Positions 1 to 6,692 of a DNA stretch of 8,411 nt are shown in pieces. A program made the position numbers and the translations under genes. This stretch comes from Angelakisella sp. GTDB lineage: Bacteria > Bacillota > Clostridia > Oscillospirales > Ruminococcaceae. The stretch lies in contig JAAWEO010000079.1 of assembly GCA_022794295.1 (NCBI GenBank), forward strand, positions 1 to 8,411. Direction: 5' to 3'. The notes under the pieces were generated by a model, which worked only from the letters and a program-made list of their open reading frames with translations, was not told the DNA's origin and did not search any database. Every line of letters starts with the position of its first letter. Positions within the stretch are counted from its first letter, which is position 1.

Positions 1-1
1 G

Positions 2-23
2 GGTAACGGCCGATCTCGTTACC
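2..23. other. Hairpin at the left edge of the window
   Basis: GGTAACG (2-8) is perfectly complementary to CGTTACC (17-23), with an 8-base loop. A competing pairing joins CGGCC (7-11) with GGCCG (24-28). No T tract follows directly. It may be the 3' untranslated end of an upstream gene: the frame starting at base 1 has a TAA at 4-6, and the next frame-1 stop is TAG at 46-48. Too little sequence is present to name the upstream gene or be sure of its strand. Confidence 0.35.
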
Positions 24-52
24 GGCCGCGGTTTGTCACTTCGCATAGACGC

Positions 53-84
53 AAAAAAGGACGGAACATGCCCCATCCTTTTTT
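53..84 (+). terminator. Probable intrinsic terminator of an upstream unit
   Basis: AAAAAAGGA (53-61) pairs perfectly with TCCTTTTTT (76-84), and the loop allows two more G-C pairs (63-64 with 73-74). The 3' arm is a six-T tract, and the A-rich 5' arm makes the structure symmetric, so it could stop transcription from either side. No gene on the - strand ends here, so it most likely ends a + strand transcript entering from the left. It would also insulate the pyr promoter from read-through. The stem is A/T-rich apart from the GGA/TCC core, so its strength is uncertain. Confidence 0.6.
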
Positions 85-151
85 AATGCCATATTTTTTC
101 CCGCGTCCGGTTATGGATAGCTGCTGCCTCTAGCAGGGGAATTTCGCCCGC

Positions 152-229
152 TGCGGCGGACGACCAGGCGCTGTCCGCCCTGGACCCGGACCGGACTGGT
201 GTCCGGTGACAGAAAGGCTAACCGGTACT
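152..229 (+). repeat. 78-bp intergenic repeat, left copy (inverted partner at 8330-8407)
   Basis: This stretch is the reverse complement of 8330-8407 with 76 of 78 positions identical; the differences are at 160 (A here, G in the partner read on the same strand) and 199 (G here, A in the partner). Similarity stops sharply on both sides. It holds two hairpins: GGCGGAC (155-161) with GTCCGCC (173-179), and ACCGGAC (190-196) with GTCCGGT (201-207) around a TGGT loop. It lies between the upstream terminator and the pyr promoter and has no convincing coding content. It could be a member of a dispersed intergenic family (REP-like or a small non-autonomous element), but family membership cannot be shown from one window. 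The wider stretch 85-278 around it shows no gene. Confidence 0.9.
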
Positions 230-278
230 TGTCCCGGCGCCTGCCCCCAGTCCTGCACCGGCAAACAAAAATTCCCCC

Positions 279-307
279 TTGACAAGCTGTGCCGCCCATG
301 GTAAACT
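279..307 (+). promoter_or_regulatory. Strong sigma-70/SigA-type promoter of the pyr operon
   Basis: A perfect -35 box TTGACA (279-284) is followed by a 17-bp spacer and a -10 box TAAACT (302-307, four of six consensus bases). TG at 299-300 places an extended -10 motif one base before the -10 box. An A-rich stretch at 263-273 just upstream could serve as an UP element. Transcription should begin at a purine around 312-315. This is the only good promoter seen before pyrC, and with the close gene spacing downstream it probably drives all six genes. Confidence 0.75.
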
Positions 308-314
308 AGCAGAA

Positions 315-353
315 ATGCAAACCACCAAAAAACCGCTTACCCACCACCGGTAA
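315..353 (+). CDS. Possible 12-codon leader ORF overlapping the attenuator hairpin
   Basis: ATG at 315-317 opens a frame reading MQTTKKPLTHHR and stops at TAA 351-353, inside the 3' arm of the hairpin at 335-355. A ribosome finishing this frame would cover the hairpin, the geometry expected of a leader peptide in transcription-translation coupled attenuation, as known for E. coli pyrBI. Against it: the predicted transcription start falls at or just before the ATG, leaving no room for a ribosome binding site, so the message would have to be leaderless or start further upstream. A frame this short can arise by chance. Confidence 0.25.
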   Translation: MQTTKKPLTHHR

Positions 354-362
354 GCCTTTTTT
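335..362 (+). terminator. Terminator-like hairpin in the pyr leader (candidate attenuator)
   Basis: GCTTACC (335-341) pairs perfectly with GGTAAGC (349-355) around a 7-base loop, followed by one C and a six-T tract (357-362), the form of an intrinsic terminator. It begins only about 20 bases after the predicted start of transcription and lies 40 bases before the pyrC start codon, so it would prematurely stop the pyr message unless relieved. An A6 run (327-332) precedes the stem, so it could also stop transcription on the - strand. No competing antiterminator pairing is visible in the roughly 20 transcribed bases before the stem, and no clear PyrR binding loop is present. Alternatives are an insulator against read-through, or a weak terminator with no regulatory role. 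Confidence 0.6.
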
Positions 363-385
363 ATGGACCGGTCCCCCCCGACACC

Positions 386-397
386 AGAAAGGAGGAG
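386..397 (+). promoter_or_regulatory. Ribosome binding site that fixes the pyrC start at TTG 402
   Basis: AGAAAGGAGGAG contains a near-perfect anti-16S match; its GGAGG core (391-395) lies 6 bases before TTG 402. The in-frame ATG at 363 directly follows the T tract and has no such site, while the in-frame ATG at 417 is 21 bases from the core, too far. TTG 402 is therefore the best start. Confidence 0.8.
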
Positions 398-401
398 CAG
401 C

Positions 402-1655
402 TTGAATACCAGCCCAATGAATCACCCCAATACCCAGCGGGAAACCGCCATCCGTCAGTTTCTTTCCGGCGGTGGCCGTGTTCCCGTTTTTTTTGGCCCC
501 TATTTCGTTTTCCCCGGCTTTTGTGATGTGCATGTGCATTTCCGAGAGCCGGGGTATTCTTATAAAGAGACCATCGCCACCGGAACCATGGCAGCGGTCC
601 GGGGAGGCTATACCGCCGTCTGTACCATGCCTAACCTGGACCCGGTGCCCGACAGCCCCGAGAACCTCCGCGCCCAGTGGGAGCTGATCGGCCAGAACGC
701 CCTGATCCCCGTATACCCCTACGGAGCCATCACCCGGGGGGAACAGGGGGAGGAGCTGGCAGACCTTGCCGGGCTCCATTCCCCCCTGATCTGCGGATAC
801 TCTGACGATGGCCGCGGGGTCCAAAGCGAGGCGATGATGCGCCAGGCCATGACAGAGGTAAAGCGCCTGGGGATGGGAAAGATCCTTGCCGCCCACTGCG
901 AGGATAACAGCCTCCTCCATGGGGGATACATCCATGATGGGGCCTACGCCCGGGCCCACGGCCACCGGGGCATTTCCAGCGAAAGCGAGTACCGCCAGAT
1001 CCAGCGGGACCTGAACCTGGCGGCGGAGACCGGCTGCTCCTACCACGTCTGTCATGTCTCCGCCAAGGAAAGCGTTGCCCTGATCCGTCAGGCCAAGGCA
1101 GCCGGGGTGGACGTCACCTGCGAAACCGCCCCCCATTACCTGACCCTCTGTGACGAGGACCTGAGGGAGGAGGGCCGCTTTAAGATGAACCCGCCCCTCC
1201 GGGGAAAGGAGGACCAGGAGGCCCTGATCGCCGGGCTGCTGGACGGGACCATTGATATGATCGCCACCGACCACGCCCCCCACTCGGCGGAGGAAAAAAG
1301 CCGGGGGCTGGAAAAAAGCCTCATGGGGGTGGTAGGACTGGAGACCGCCTTCCCGGTCCTCTACACCCGCCTGGTGCGCCCGGGGGTGCTCACCCCAGAG
1401 CAGCTGTCCCGGCTTCTCAGTGACAACCCACGGCGGCGGTTCTCCATCCCCGATGACTCCGGGTACACCGTCTTTGAGGTGGAGACCCCCTATACGGTTG
1501 ACCCGGAGACCTTTGCCACCAAGGGCCGCAGCACCCCCTTTGCCGGGGAGACCCTGTACGGCCGGTGGGAGCTGACCTGCTGGAACGGAAAAACCTATGA
1601 ACGAAAACTCGGTGATCAGTATGAAAGGGAGGAAACAGCCCATGAGACAATATGA
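402..1655 (+). CDS. pyrC: Dihydroorotase (type I, zinc-dependent)
   Basis: Third step of UMP synthesis: reversible cyclisation of N-carbamoyl-L-aspartate to dihydroorotate in the cytoplasm. The 417-residue protein is an amidohydrolase-fold TIM barrel. Visible family marks are the metal-binding DVHVHFREPG motif (His44, His46, with substrate-binding Arg48), the SDDG segment (Asp135/Asp136), AHCEDN (His165), CHVSAKES (His218) and ATDHAPH with the catalytic Asp290. These match the metal site and active site of type I dihydroorotases. Only about 43 residues precede the HxH motif, somewhat fewer than usual, so the small N-terminal strand region is short. The TTG start rests on its ribosome binding site. 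It is the first gene of the operon and overlaps carA by 14 bp, suggesting translational coupling. An eight-T run (487-494) lies in the early coding region. Hydantoinase or allantoinase are unlikely alternatives given the motifs and the operon. Confidence 0.96.
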   Translation: MNTSPMNHPNTQRETAIRQFLSGGGRVPVFFGPYFVFPGFCDVHVHFREPGYSYKETIATGTMAAVRGGYTAVCTMPNLDPVPDSPENLRAQWELIGQNALIPVYPYGAITRGEQGEELADLAGLHSPLICGYSDDGRGVQSEAMMRQAMTEVKRLGMGKILAAHCEDNSLLHGGYIHDGAYARAHGHRGISSESEYRQIQRDLNLAAETGCSYHVCHVSAKESVALIRQAKAAGVDVTCETAPHYLTLCDEDLREEGRFKMNPPLRGKEDQEALIAGLLDGTIDMIATDHAPHSAEEKSRGLEKSLMGVVGLETAFPVLYTRLVRPGVLTPEQLSRLLSDNPRRRFSIPDDSGYTVFEVETPYTVDPETFATKGRSTPFAGETLYGRWELTCWNGKTYERKLGDQYEREETAHETI

Positions 1656-2763
1656 CCGCAAGCTGATCCTGGAGGATGGCGGCCAGTACCCCGGCTTCGG
1701 CTTCGGCGCCGGAACAGACGCCATCTGCGAGATCGTCTTTAACACCTCCATGGTGGGGTACCAGGAGATCGTCTCCGACCCCTCCTACACCGACCAGGCG
1801 GTGGTGATGACCTACCCCCTGATTGGCAACTACGGCATCACCGACGAGGATTTCGAGACCAGGATCCCCACCATCGGCGCCCTGGTGGTGGGGGAATACA
1901 ACGACCTGCCCTCCAACTTCCGGTGCACCAAGACCCTCTCTGAGATTTTGGAGGAGTACGGCATCCCCGCCATTGAGGGGATCGACACCCGCAAGCTCAC
2001 CCGGAGCATCCGGGACCTGGGCAGCCGCCGGGTCCTTCTCACCGCCATTGACACCCCCCTGGAGGAGGGCCTTCGGATCCTTCGGGAGACCCCTGTCCGC
2101 CGGGATGCCATCAGCCGGGTCAGCTGCCGCAAGCGGTGGTTCTCCCGGACCCCGGATCACCGGTACAATGTGGTGGCGGTGGACTGCGGCATCAAGCTGA
2201 ACATCGTCCGCTCCCTCAATGCCCGGGGCTGCAACGTCACCGTGGTCCCCTGGGATACCGACGCCAAAACCGTCCTGGAGATGAAGCCGGACGGGCTGTT
2301 CCTCTCCAATGGCCCCGGTGACCCGGAGGACGCCGCCCCGGTGATCCAGCTGCTGCGGGAGATCCGGGGACAGCTGCCGGTGTTCGGCATCTGCCTGGGG
2401 CACCAGATCATCTCCCTGGCCTACGGCGGGCGGACCTACAAGCTGAAATTCGGCCACCGGGGGGGAAACCACCCTGTGAAGAACCTTCTCACTGGCCGGG
2501 TGGAGATCACCTCCCAGAACCACAGCTACGCCGTGGATGCCCGCTCCCTGCGGGGGACGGGCCTGGAGCTGACCCACCAGAACCTGCTGGACGGCACGGT
2601 GGAGGGGGTGCGCTGCGCCCGGGACAAGGTCTTTTCGGTGCAGTACCACCCGGAAAGCGCCCCAGGTCCCCAGGACAGCGGGTACCTGTTTGACCAGTTC
2701 ATCGCCCTGATGGCCGCCGAGAAGAAGGAAAGGAGGGTGACCCCCTATGCCCAAAAGAGCTGA
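1642..2763 (+). CDS. carA: Carbamoyl-phosphate synthase, small (glutaminase) subunit
   Basis: Hydrolyses glutamine and passes ammonia through a tunnel to CarB. The 373-residue length fits the family. The N-terminal half (about 1-180) is the CarA-specific domain with conserved segments such as FNTSMVGYQEI and YPLIGNYG. The C-terminal half is a class I glutamine amidotransferase: SNGPGDPED, then the nucleophile Cys251 in GICLGHQ, and His336/Glu338 in QYHPES complete the triad. ATG 1642 is chosen because AGGGAGG (1626-1632) lies 9 bases upstream; the in-frame ATG at 1597 is deep inside pyrC and lacks such a site. It overlaps pyrC by 14 bp and carB by 17 bp. This pyr context shows a role in pyrimidine synthesis; whether it also serves arginine synthesis cannot be seen here. 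Symbol pyrAA is also used in Firmicutes. Confidence 0.97.
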   Translation: MRQYDRKLILEDGGQYPGFGFGAGTDAICEIVFNTSMVGYQEIVSDPSYTDQAVVMTYPLIGNYGITDEDFETRIPTIGALVVGEYNDLPSNFRCTKTLSEILEEYGIPAIEGIDTRKLTRSIRDLGSRRVLLTAIDTPLEEGLRILRETPVRRDAISRVSCRKRWFSRTPDHRYNVVAVDCGIKLNIVRSLNARGCNVTVVPWDTDAKTVLEMKPDGLFLSNGPGDPEDAAPVIQLLREIRGQLPVFGICLGHQIISLAYGGRTYKLKFGHRGGNHPVKNLLTGRVEITSQNHSYAVDARSLRGTGLELTHQNLLDGTVEGVRCARDKVFSVQYHPESAPGPQDSGYLFDQFIALMAAEKKERRVTPYAQKS

Positions 2764-5700
2764 CCTGAAAAAGATCATGGTCATTGGCAGCGGTCCCATT
2801 GTAATTGGACAGGCCGCCGAATTCGACTACGCCGGGACCCAGGCCTGCCTGGCCCTCAAGGAGGAGGGCTACGAGGTGGTGCTGGCCAACTCCAACCCCG
2901 CCACCATTATGACCGACCGGGCCATTGCCGACCGCATCTACATGGAGCCCCTCACCCTGGAATATGTGGCAAAGATCATCCGCCACGAGCGCCCCGACGC
3001 CATCGTCCCCGGCATCGGCGGCCAGACCGGCCTGAACCTGGCTATGCAGCTGGAAAAGAAGGGGGTCCTGCGGGAGTGCCAGGTGGAGCTTTTGGGCACC
3101 TCCTCCGCCAGCATCGAGCGGGCCGAGGACCGGGAGCTTTTCAAGGAGCTCTGCCAGGAGATCGGGGAGCCGGTCTGTCCCTCGGAGATCGCCACCTCCA
3201 TCCCCGAGGCGGAGGCTGCCGCGGAGCGGATCGGCTACCCGGTGGTGCTGCGCCCCGCCTTTACCCTGGGGGGCACCGGGGGCGGCTTTGCCGACACCCC
3301 CGAGGAACTGCGGGAGATCATGAAAAACGCCCTCAAGCTCTCCCCGGTCCACCAGGTGCTGGTGGAAAAGAGCATCAAGGGGTACAAGGAGATCGAATAC
3401 GAGGTGATGCGGGATAAAAACGACACCGCCATCGCCATCTGCAACATGGAGAACCTGGACCCGGTGGGCATCCATACCGGGGATTCCATTGTGGTCTGCC
3501 CCAGCCAGACCCTGACCAACAAGGAGTACCACCTGCTGCGGGACAGCGCCCTGCGGATCATCCGGGCCTTGAAGATCGAGGGGGGCTGCAATGTCCAGTT
3601 CGCCCTGGATCCCCAGTCCTTCCGGTACTATGTCATCGAGGTAAACCCCCGGGTCTCCCGGTCCTCCGCCCTGGCCAGCAAGGCCAGCGGCTACCCCATC
3701 GCCCGGGTCTCGGCCAAAATCGCCGTGGGGATGACCCTGGACGAGATCCGCATCGCCAACACCCCTGCCAGCTTCGAGCCCACCCTGGACTATGTGGTCA
3801 CCAAAATGCCCCGGTTCCCCTTTGATAAGTTCGCTGACGCCAGCAACAGCCTTTCCACCCAGATGAAGGCCACCGGCGAGGTCATGAGCATCGGACGCAC
3901 CATCGAGGAAAGCCTTCTCAAGGCCATCCGCTCCCTGGAAATCGGGGTCTGCCACCTGCATATGAAAAAGTTCGACCAGGTCCCCACAGAGGAGCTGTTC
4001 CGGTACATCGCCGCCGGCACCGATGACCGCATTTACGCCATTGGAGAGCTGCTCCGCCGGGAGGTGGATACCGACACCATCTGCCAGATCACCCAGATCG
4101 ACCTGCTGTTCATTGATAAGCTGCGGCATATTATCCAGCTGGAGCAGGAGACCGCCGCTGCCCCCTTTGACCGGGATGTCTTGCTCCAGGCGAAGAAATA
4201 CGGCTTCTGCGACAAGACCATCGCCGGCCTTTGGAACACCAGCGAGGACCAGGTGTGGGCCTTCCGGGAGAAGGAGGACATCTTCCCCGACTACAAGATG
4301 ATCGACACCTGCGCCTCGGAGTTCGAGTCCTACATCCCCTACTTCTACTCCACCTACGCCGGGGAAAATGAATCGGTGGTCACCGGCCGCAAAAAGATCA
4401 TCGTTCTGGGCTCCGGGCCCATTCGCATCGGCCAGGGGGTGGAATTCGATTACTCCACTGTCCACGCAGTTATGACCATCAAGCAGAACGGCTACGAGGC
4501 CATTATCATCAACAACAACCCGGAGACCGTCTCCACCGATTACACCTGTTCTGACAAGCTCTATTTCGAGCCCCTTACCGTGGAGGATGTCTGCAACATC
4601 GTCCGCCTGGAAAAGCCCTATGGGGTCATCACCTCCCTGGGGGGACAGACTGCCATCAACCTGGCAGAGCCCCTCCTCCGCCGCGGAGTGCCCCTTATCG
4701 GCACCAGCTGCGAGGCCATCGACCGGGCGGAAAACCGGGATTCCTTTGAGAAGGTCCTTTCCGCCCTGGGGATCCCCCAGCCCAAGGGCCGGGCGGTGAC
4801 CCAGATCGAGGACGGGGTAAAGGCCGCGGAGGAAATCGGGTACCCTGTCCTGGTGCGTCCCTCCTTTGTCCTGGGGGGACGGGCCATGCAGATCGTGGCA
4901 AACGAAGGCCAGCTGCGCCAGTACCTGAAAACCGCTGTGGAGATCGACGAGGACCGCCCGGTGCTGGTGGACAAGTACATTGTGGGCCGCGAGGTGGAGG
5001 TGGACGCCGTCTGCGACGGAGAAAACGTCTTTGTCCCCGGCATTATGGAGCTGGTGGAGCGCACCGGCATCCACTCCGGAGATTCCATCAGCGTCTACCC
5101 CGCCTTCTCCCTCACCCCCGGGGTCCGGGAGACCATTCTGGACTACACGAAGCGCCTAGGGCTGGGCATTGGAATCCGGGGACTGTTTAACATCCAGTTT
5201 ATTGTGGACAAGGAGGACAACGTCTACATCATTGAGGTGAACCCCCGTTCCTCCCGGACTGTTCCCTTCCTCTCCAAGGCCACCGGCTGGAGCCTGGCCG
5301 ATATCGGTACCCTGGTGATCCTGGGCCGGAGCCTTCCGGAGCAGGGCATCACCCAGCTGTACCCCGGGGACAAGGACCGGTGGTACGTAAAGGTCCCCGC
5401 CTTCTCCTTTGGGAAGCTGCGGGGGATGGACGCCTACCTCTCCCCGGAGATGAAGTCCACCGGAGAGGCCATCGGCTATGACCGCAAGCTGACCCGGGCC
5501 CTTTACAAGGCCCTCCAGGCCTCCGGGATGCAGGTGGTGAACTACGGCACCCTGTTTGTCACCGTGGCGGACAAGGACAAGGAGGAGGCCCTGCCCCTGA
5601 TCCGGCGGTTCTACCACATGGGCTTCAATATCGAGGCCACCAGCGGCACCGCCGCCTTCCTGCGGAAAAACGGCATCCGCACCCGGGTCAAAAAGAAGAT

Positions 5701-5929
5701 CAGCGAAAACAGCGAGGAGATCTTCCAGTCCATCCGCCAGGGATACGTGAACTATGTCATCAACACCCGGGACTACAGCTCCGGGGGCGCTACCGAAAGC
5801 GACGGGCTTTTGATCCGGCGGTGCGCCGTGGAAAACGGGGTGACCATCTTTACCGCCCTGGACACGGTGCGGGTGCTGCTGGACGTGCTGGAGGAGATCA
5901 CCATGGAAATTTCCACCATCGACGGATAA
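2747..5929 (+). CDS. carB: Carbamoyl-phosphate synthase, large (synthetase) subunit
   Basis: Makes carbamoyl phosphate from bicarbonate, two ATP and the ammonia delivered by CarA. At 1060 residues it is full length. The two homologous ATP-grasp halves are plain: GSGPIVIGQAAEFDYAG near residue 14 and GSGPIRIGQGVEFDYST near residue 552, with the nucleotide-binding segments RPAFTLGGTGGG (Arg169) and RPSFVLGGRAM (Arg704). An oligomerisation domain lies between (about 402-547), and the C-terminal MGS-like allosteric domain starts near 930. That domain keeps TSGT (Thr965, Thr968), Lys984 and Asn1006, which line up with residues that bind UMP in E. coli CarB (alignment from memory), so feedback inhibition by UMP is likely. 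AAAGGAGGG (2729-2737) sits about 10 bases before the ATG. It overlaps carA by 17 bp and is followed by 19 bases before pyrK. Symbol pyrAB is also used. Confidence 0.98.
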   Translation: MPKRADLKKIMVIGSGPIVIGQAAEFDYAGTQACLALKEEGYEVVLANSNPATIMTDRAIADRIYMEPLTLEYVAKIIRHERPDAIVPGIGGQTGLNLAMQLEKKGVLRECQVELLGTSSASIERAEDRELFKELCQEIGEPVCPSEIATSIPEAEAAAERIGYPVVLRPAFTLGGTGGGFADTPEELREIMKNALKLSPVHQVLVEKSIKGYKEIEYEVMRDKNDTAIAICNMENLDPVGIHTGDSIVVCPSQTLTNKEYHLLRDSALRIIRALKIEGGCNVQFALDPQSFRYYVIEVNPRVSRSSALASKASGYPIARVSAKIAVGMTLDEIRIANTPASFEPTLDYVVTKMPRFPFDKFADASNSLSTQMKATGEVMSIGRTIEESLLKAIRSLEIGVCHLHMKKFDQVPTEELFRYIAAGTDDRIYAIGELLRREVDTDTICQITQIDLLFIDKLRHIIQLEQETAAAPFDRDVLLQAKKYGFCDKTIAGLWNTSEDQVWAFREKEDIFPDYKMIDTCASEFESYIPYFYSTYAGENESVVTGRKKIIVLGSGPIRIGQGVEFDYSTVHAVMTIKQNGYEAIIINNNPETVSTDYTCSDKLYFEPLTVEDVCNIVRLEKPYGVITSLGGQTAINLAEPLLRRGVPLIGTSCEAIDRAENRDSFEKVLSALGIPQPKGRAVTQIEDGVKAAEEIGYPVLVRPSFVLGGRAMQIVANEGQLRQYLKTAVEIDEDRPVLVDKYIVGREVEVDAVCDGENVFVPGIMELVERTGIHSGDSISVYPAFSLTPGVRETILDYTKRLGLGIGIRGLFNIQFIVDKEDNVYIIEVNPRSSRTVPFLSKATGWSLADIGTLVILGRSLPEQGITQLYPGDKDRWYVKVPAFSFGKLRGMDAYLSPEMKSTGEAIGYDRKLTRALYKALQASGMQVVNYGTLFVTVADKDKEEALPLIRRFYHMGFNIEATSGTAAFLRKNGIRTRVKKKISENSEEIFQSIRQGYVNYVINTRDYSSGGATESDGLLIRRCAVENGVTIFTALDTVRVLLDVLEEITMEISTIDG

Positions 5930-5948
5930 CGGAAGGGAGGAAAAACAC

Positions 5949-6692
5949 GTGAGACCGACGACACTTACCATCCGGGAGAATGTCCCCCTCACCGGGGATG
6001 TGTACCGGATGATCCTCACCGGGGACACCGGGGAGATCAGGCGGCCGGGGCAGTTTTTGAACCTGCTCGTCCCCGGCTTTGTCCTGCGCCGGCCCATTTC
6101 GGTCTGTGACTGGCGGGAGGGGGAGGTCACCCTGCTGTACAAGGTGGTAGGGGGCGGCACCGAGGCCATGACAAAGCTTCCCGCAGGCTTCGGGATCGAC
6201 ACCCTTATGGGGCTTGGGAACGGCTTTGACACGGCTAAAAGCGGGGATCGCCCCCTTTTGGTGGGGGGAGGGGTGGGGACCCCGCCCCTCTACGGCCTTT
6301 GCCGTGTCCTCCGGGAGGAGGACAAGAAGCCCATCGTTCTGCTGGGCTTCCGGAGCAAAGGGGACATTTTGCTGGAGAAGGAATTTGCCGCCCTGGGGGC
6401 GGAGGTCCATATTGCCACCGAGGATGGCTCCGCCGGGACAAAGGGCTTTGTCACCCAGGTGATGCCGGAGCTTGCCTACACCTATCTTTACGCCTGTGGT
6501 CCCCTGCCCATGCTCCGGGCGGTGGACGGGGCCGCCAAAACCGGCGGCCAGCTGAGCTTTGAGGAACGGATGGGCTGCGGCTTTGGGGCCTGTATGGGAT
6601 GCAGCATTATGACCAAAAGCGGGAGCAAGCGTGTTTGCGCCGACGGTCCGGTGCTGGAAAGGGAGGAGATTTTATGGCAGACACAAGGGTGA
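5949..6692 (+). CDS. pyrK: Dihydroorotate dehydrogenase electron-transfer subunit
   Basis: FAD and [2Fe-2S] subunit that carries electrons from PyrD to NAD+. The 247-residue protein belongs to the ferredoxin-NADP reductase superfamily. An N-terminal beta-barrel carries the flavin-binding RRPISVCD (from Arg47); the NAD-binding Rossmann part has LLVGGGVGTPPLYGL (from about 103) and YACGPLPML. The iron-sulfur ligands are Cys210, Cys215, Cys218 and Cys230, in the C-x4-C-x2-C-x11-C spacing typical of PyrK. The start is GTG 5949, with GGGAGG (5935-5940) 8 bases upstream. It follows carB by 19 bases and overlaps pyrD by 19 bp, consistent with matched production of the two subunits. The pairing with a class 1B PyrD argues against a sulfite- or hydrogenase-type reductase subunit. 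Confidence 0.96.
   Translation: MRPTTLTIRENVPLTGDVYRMILTGDTGEIRRPGQFLNLLVPGFVLRRPISVCDWREGEVTLLYKVVGGGTEAMTKLPAGFGIDTLMGLGNGFDTAKSGDRPLLVGGGVGTPPLYGLCRVLREEDKKPIVLLGFRSKGDILLEKEFAALGAEVHIATEDGSAGTKGFVTQVMPELAYTYLYACGPLPMLRAVDGAAKTGGQLSFEERMGCGFGACMGCSIMTKSGSKRVCADGPVLEREEILWQTQG

Noticed and set aside
1..46. Short - strand frame beginning at ATG 44-46 and running off the left edge
   Set aside because: No ribosome binding site before the ATG and only about 15 codons visible; it cannot be supported.
205..220. CAGAAAGGCT within the repeat resembles the CAGAGAGGCT part of PyrR-binding RNA
   Set aside because: It lies upstream of the predicted promoter so would not be in the pyr leader, the rest of the PyrR stem-loop consensus is absent, and the other copy is downstream and on the opposite strand.
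111..299. 62-codon - strand frame over the left repeat
   Set aside because: Arg/Gly-rich composition, no ribosome binding site, and it crosses the repeat edge; it reads as non-coding.
363..401. Longer pyrC form starting at ATG 363 (13 extra residues)
   Set aside because: This ATG abuts the terminator T tract and has no ribosome binding site, whereas TTG 402 has a near-perfect one at correct spacing.
2699..5074. 791-codon open frame on the - strand opposite carB (and similar long - strand frames at 306-1751 and 1417-2799)
   Set aside because: These are antisense shadows: strong G/C bias at third codon positions removes stops on the opposite strand. The translations are Gly/His/Val/Leu-rich without known motifs, and the + strand genes carry full family motifs.
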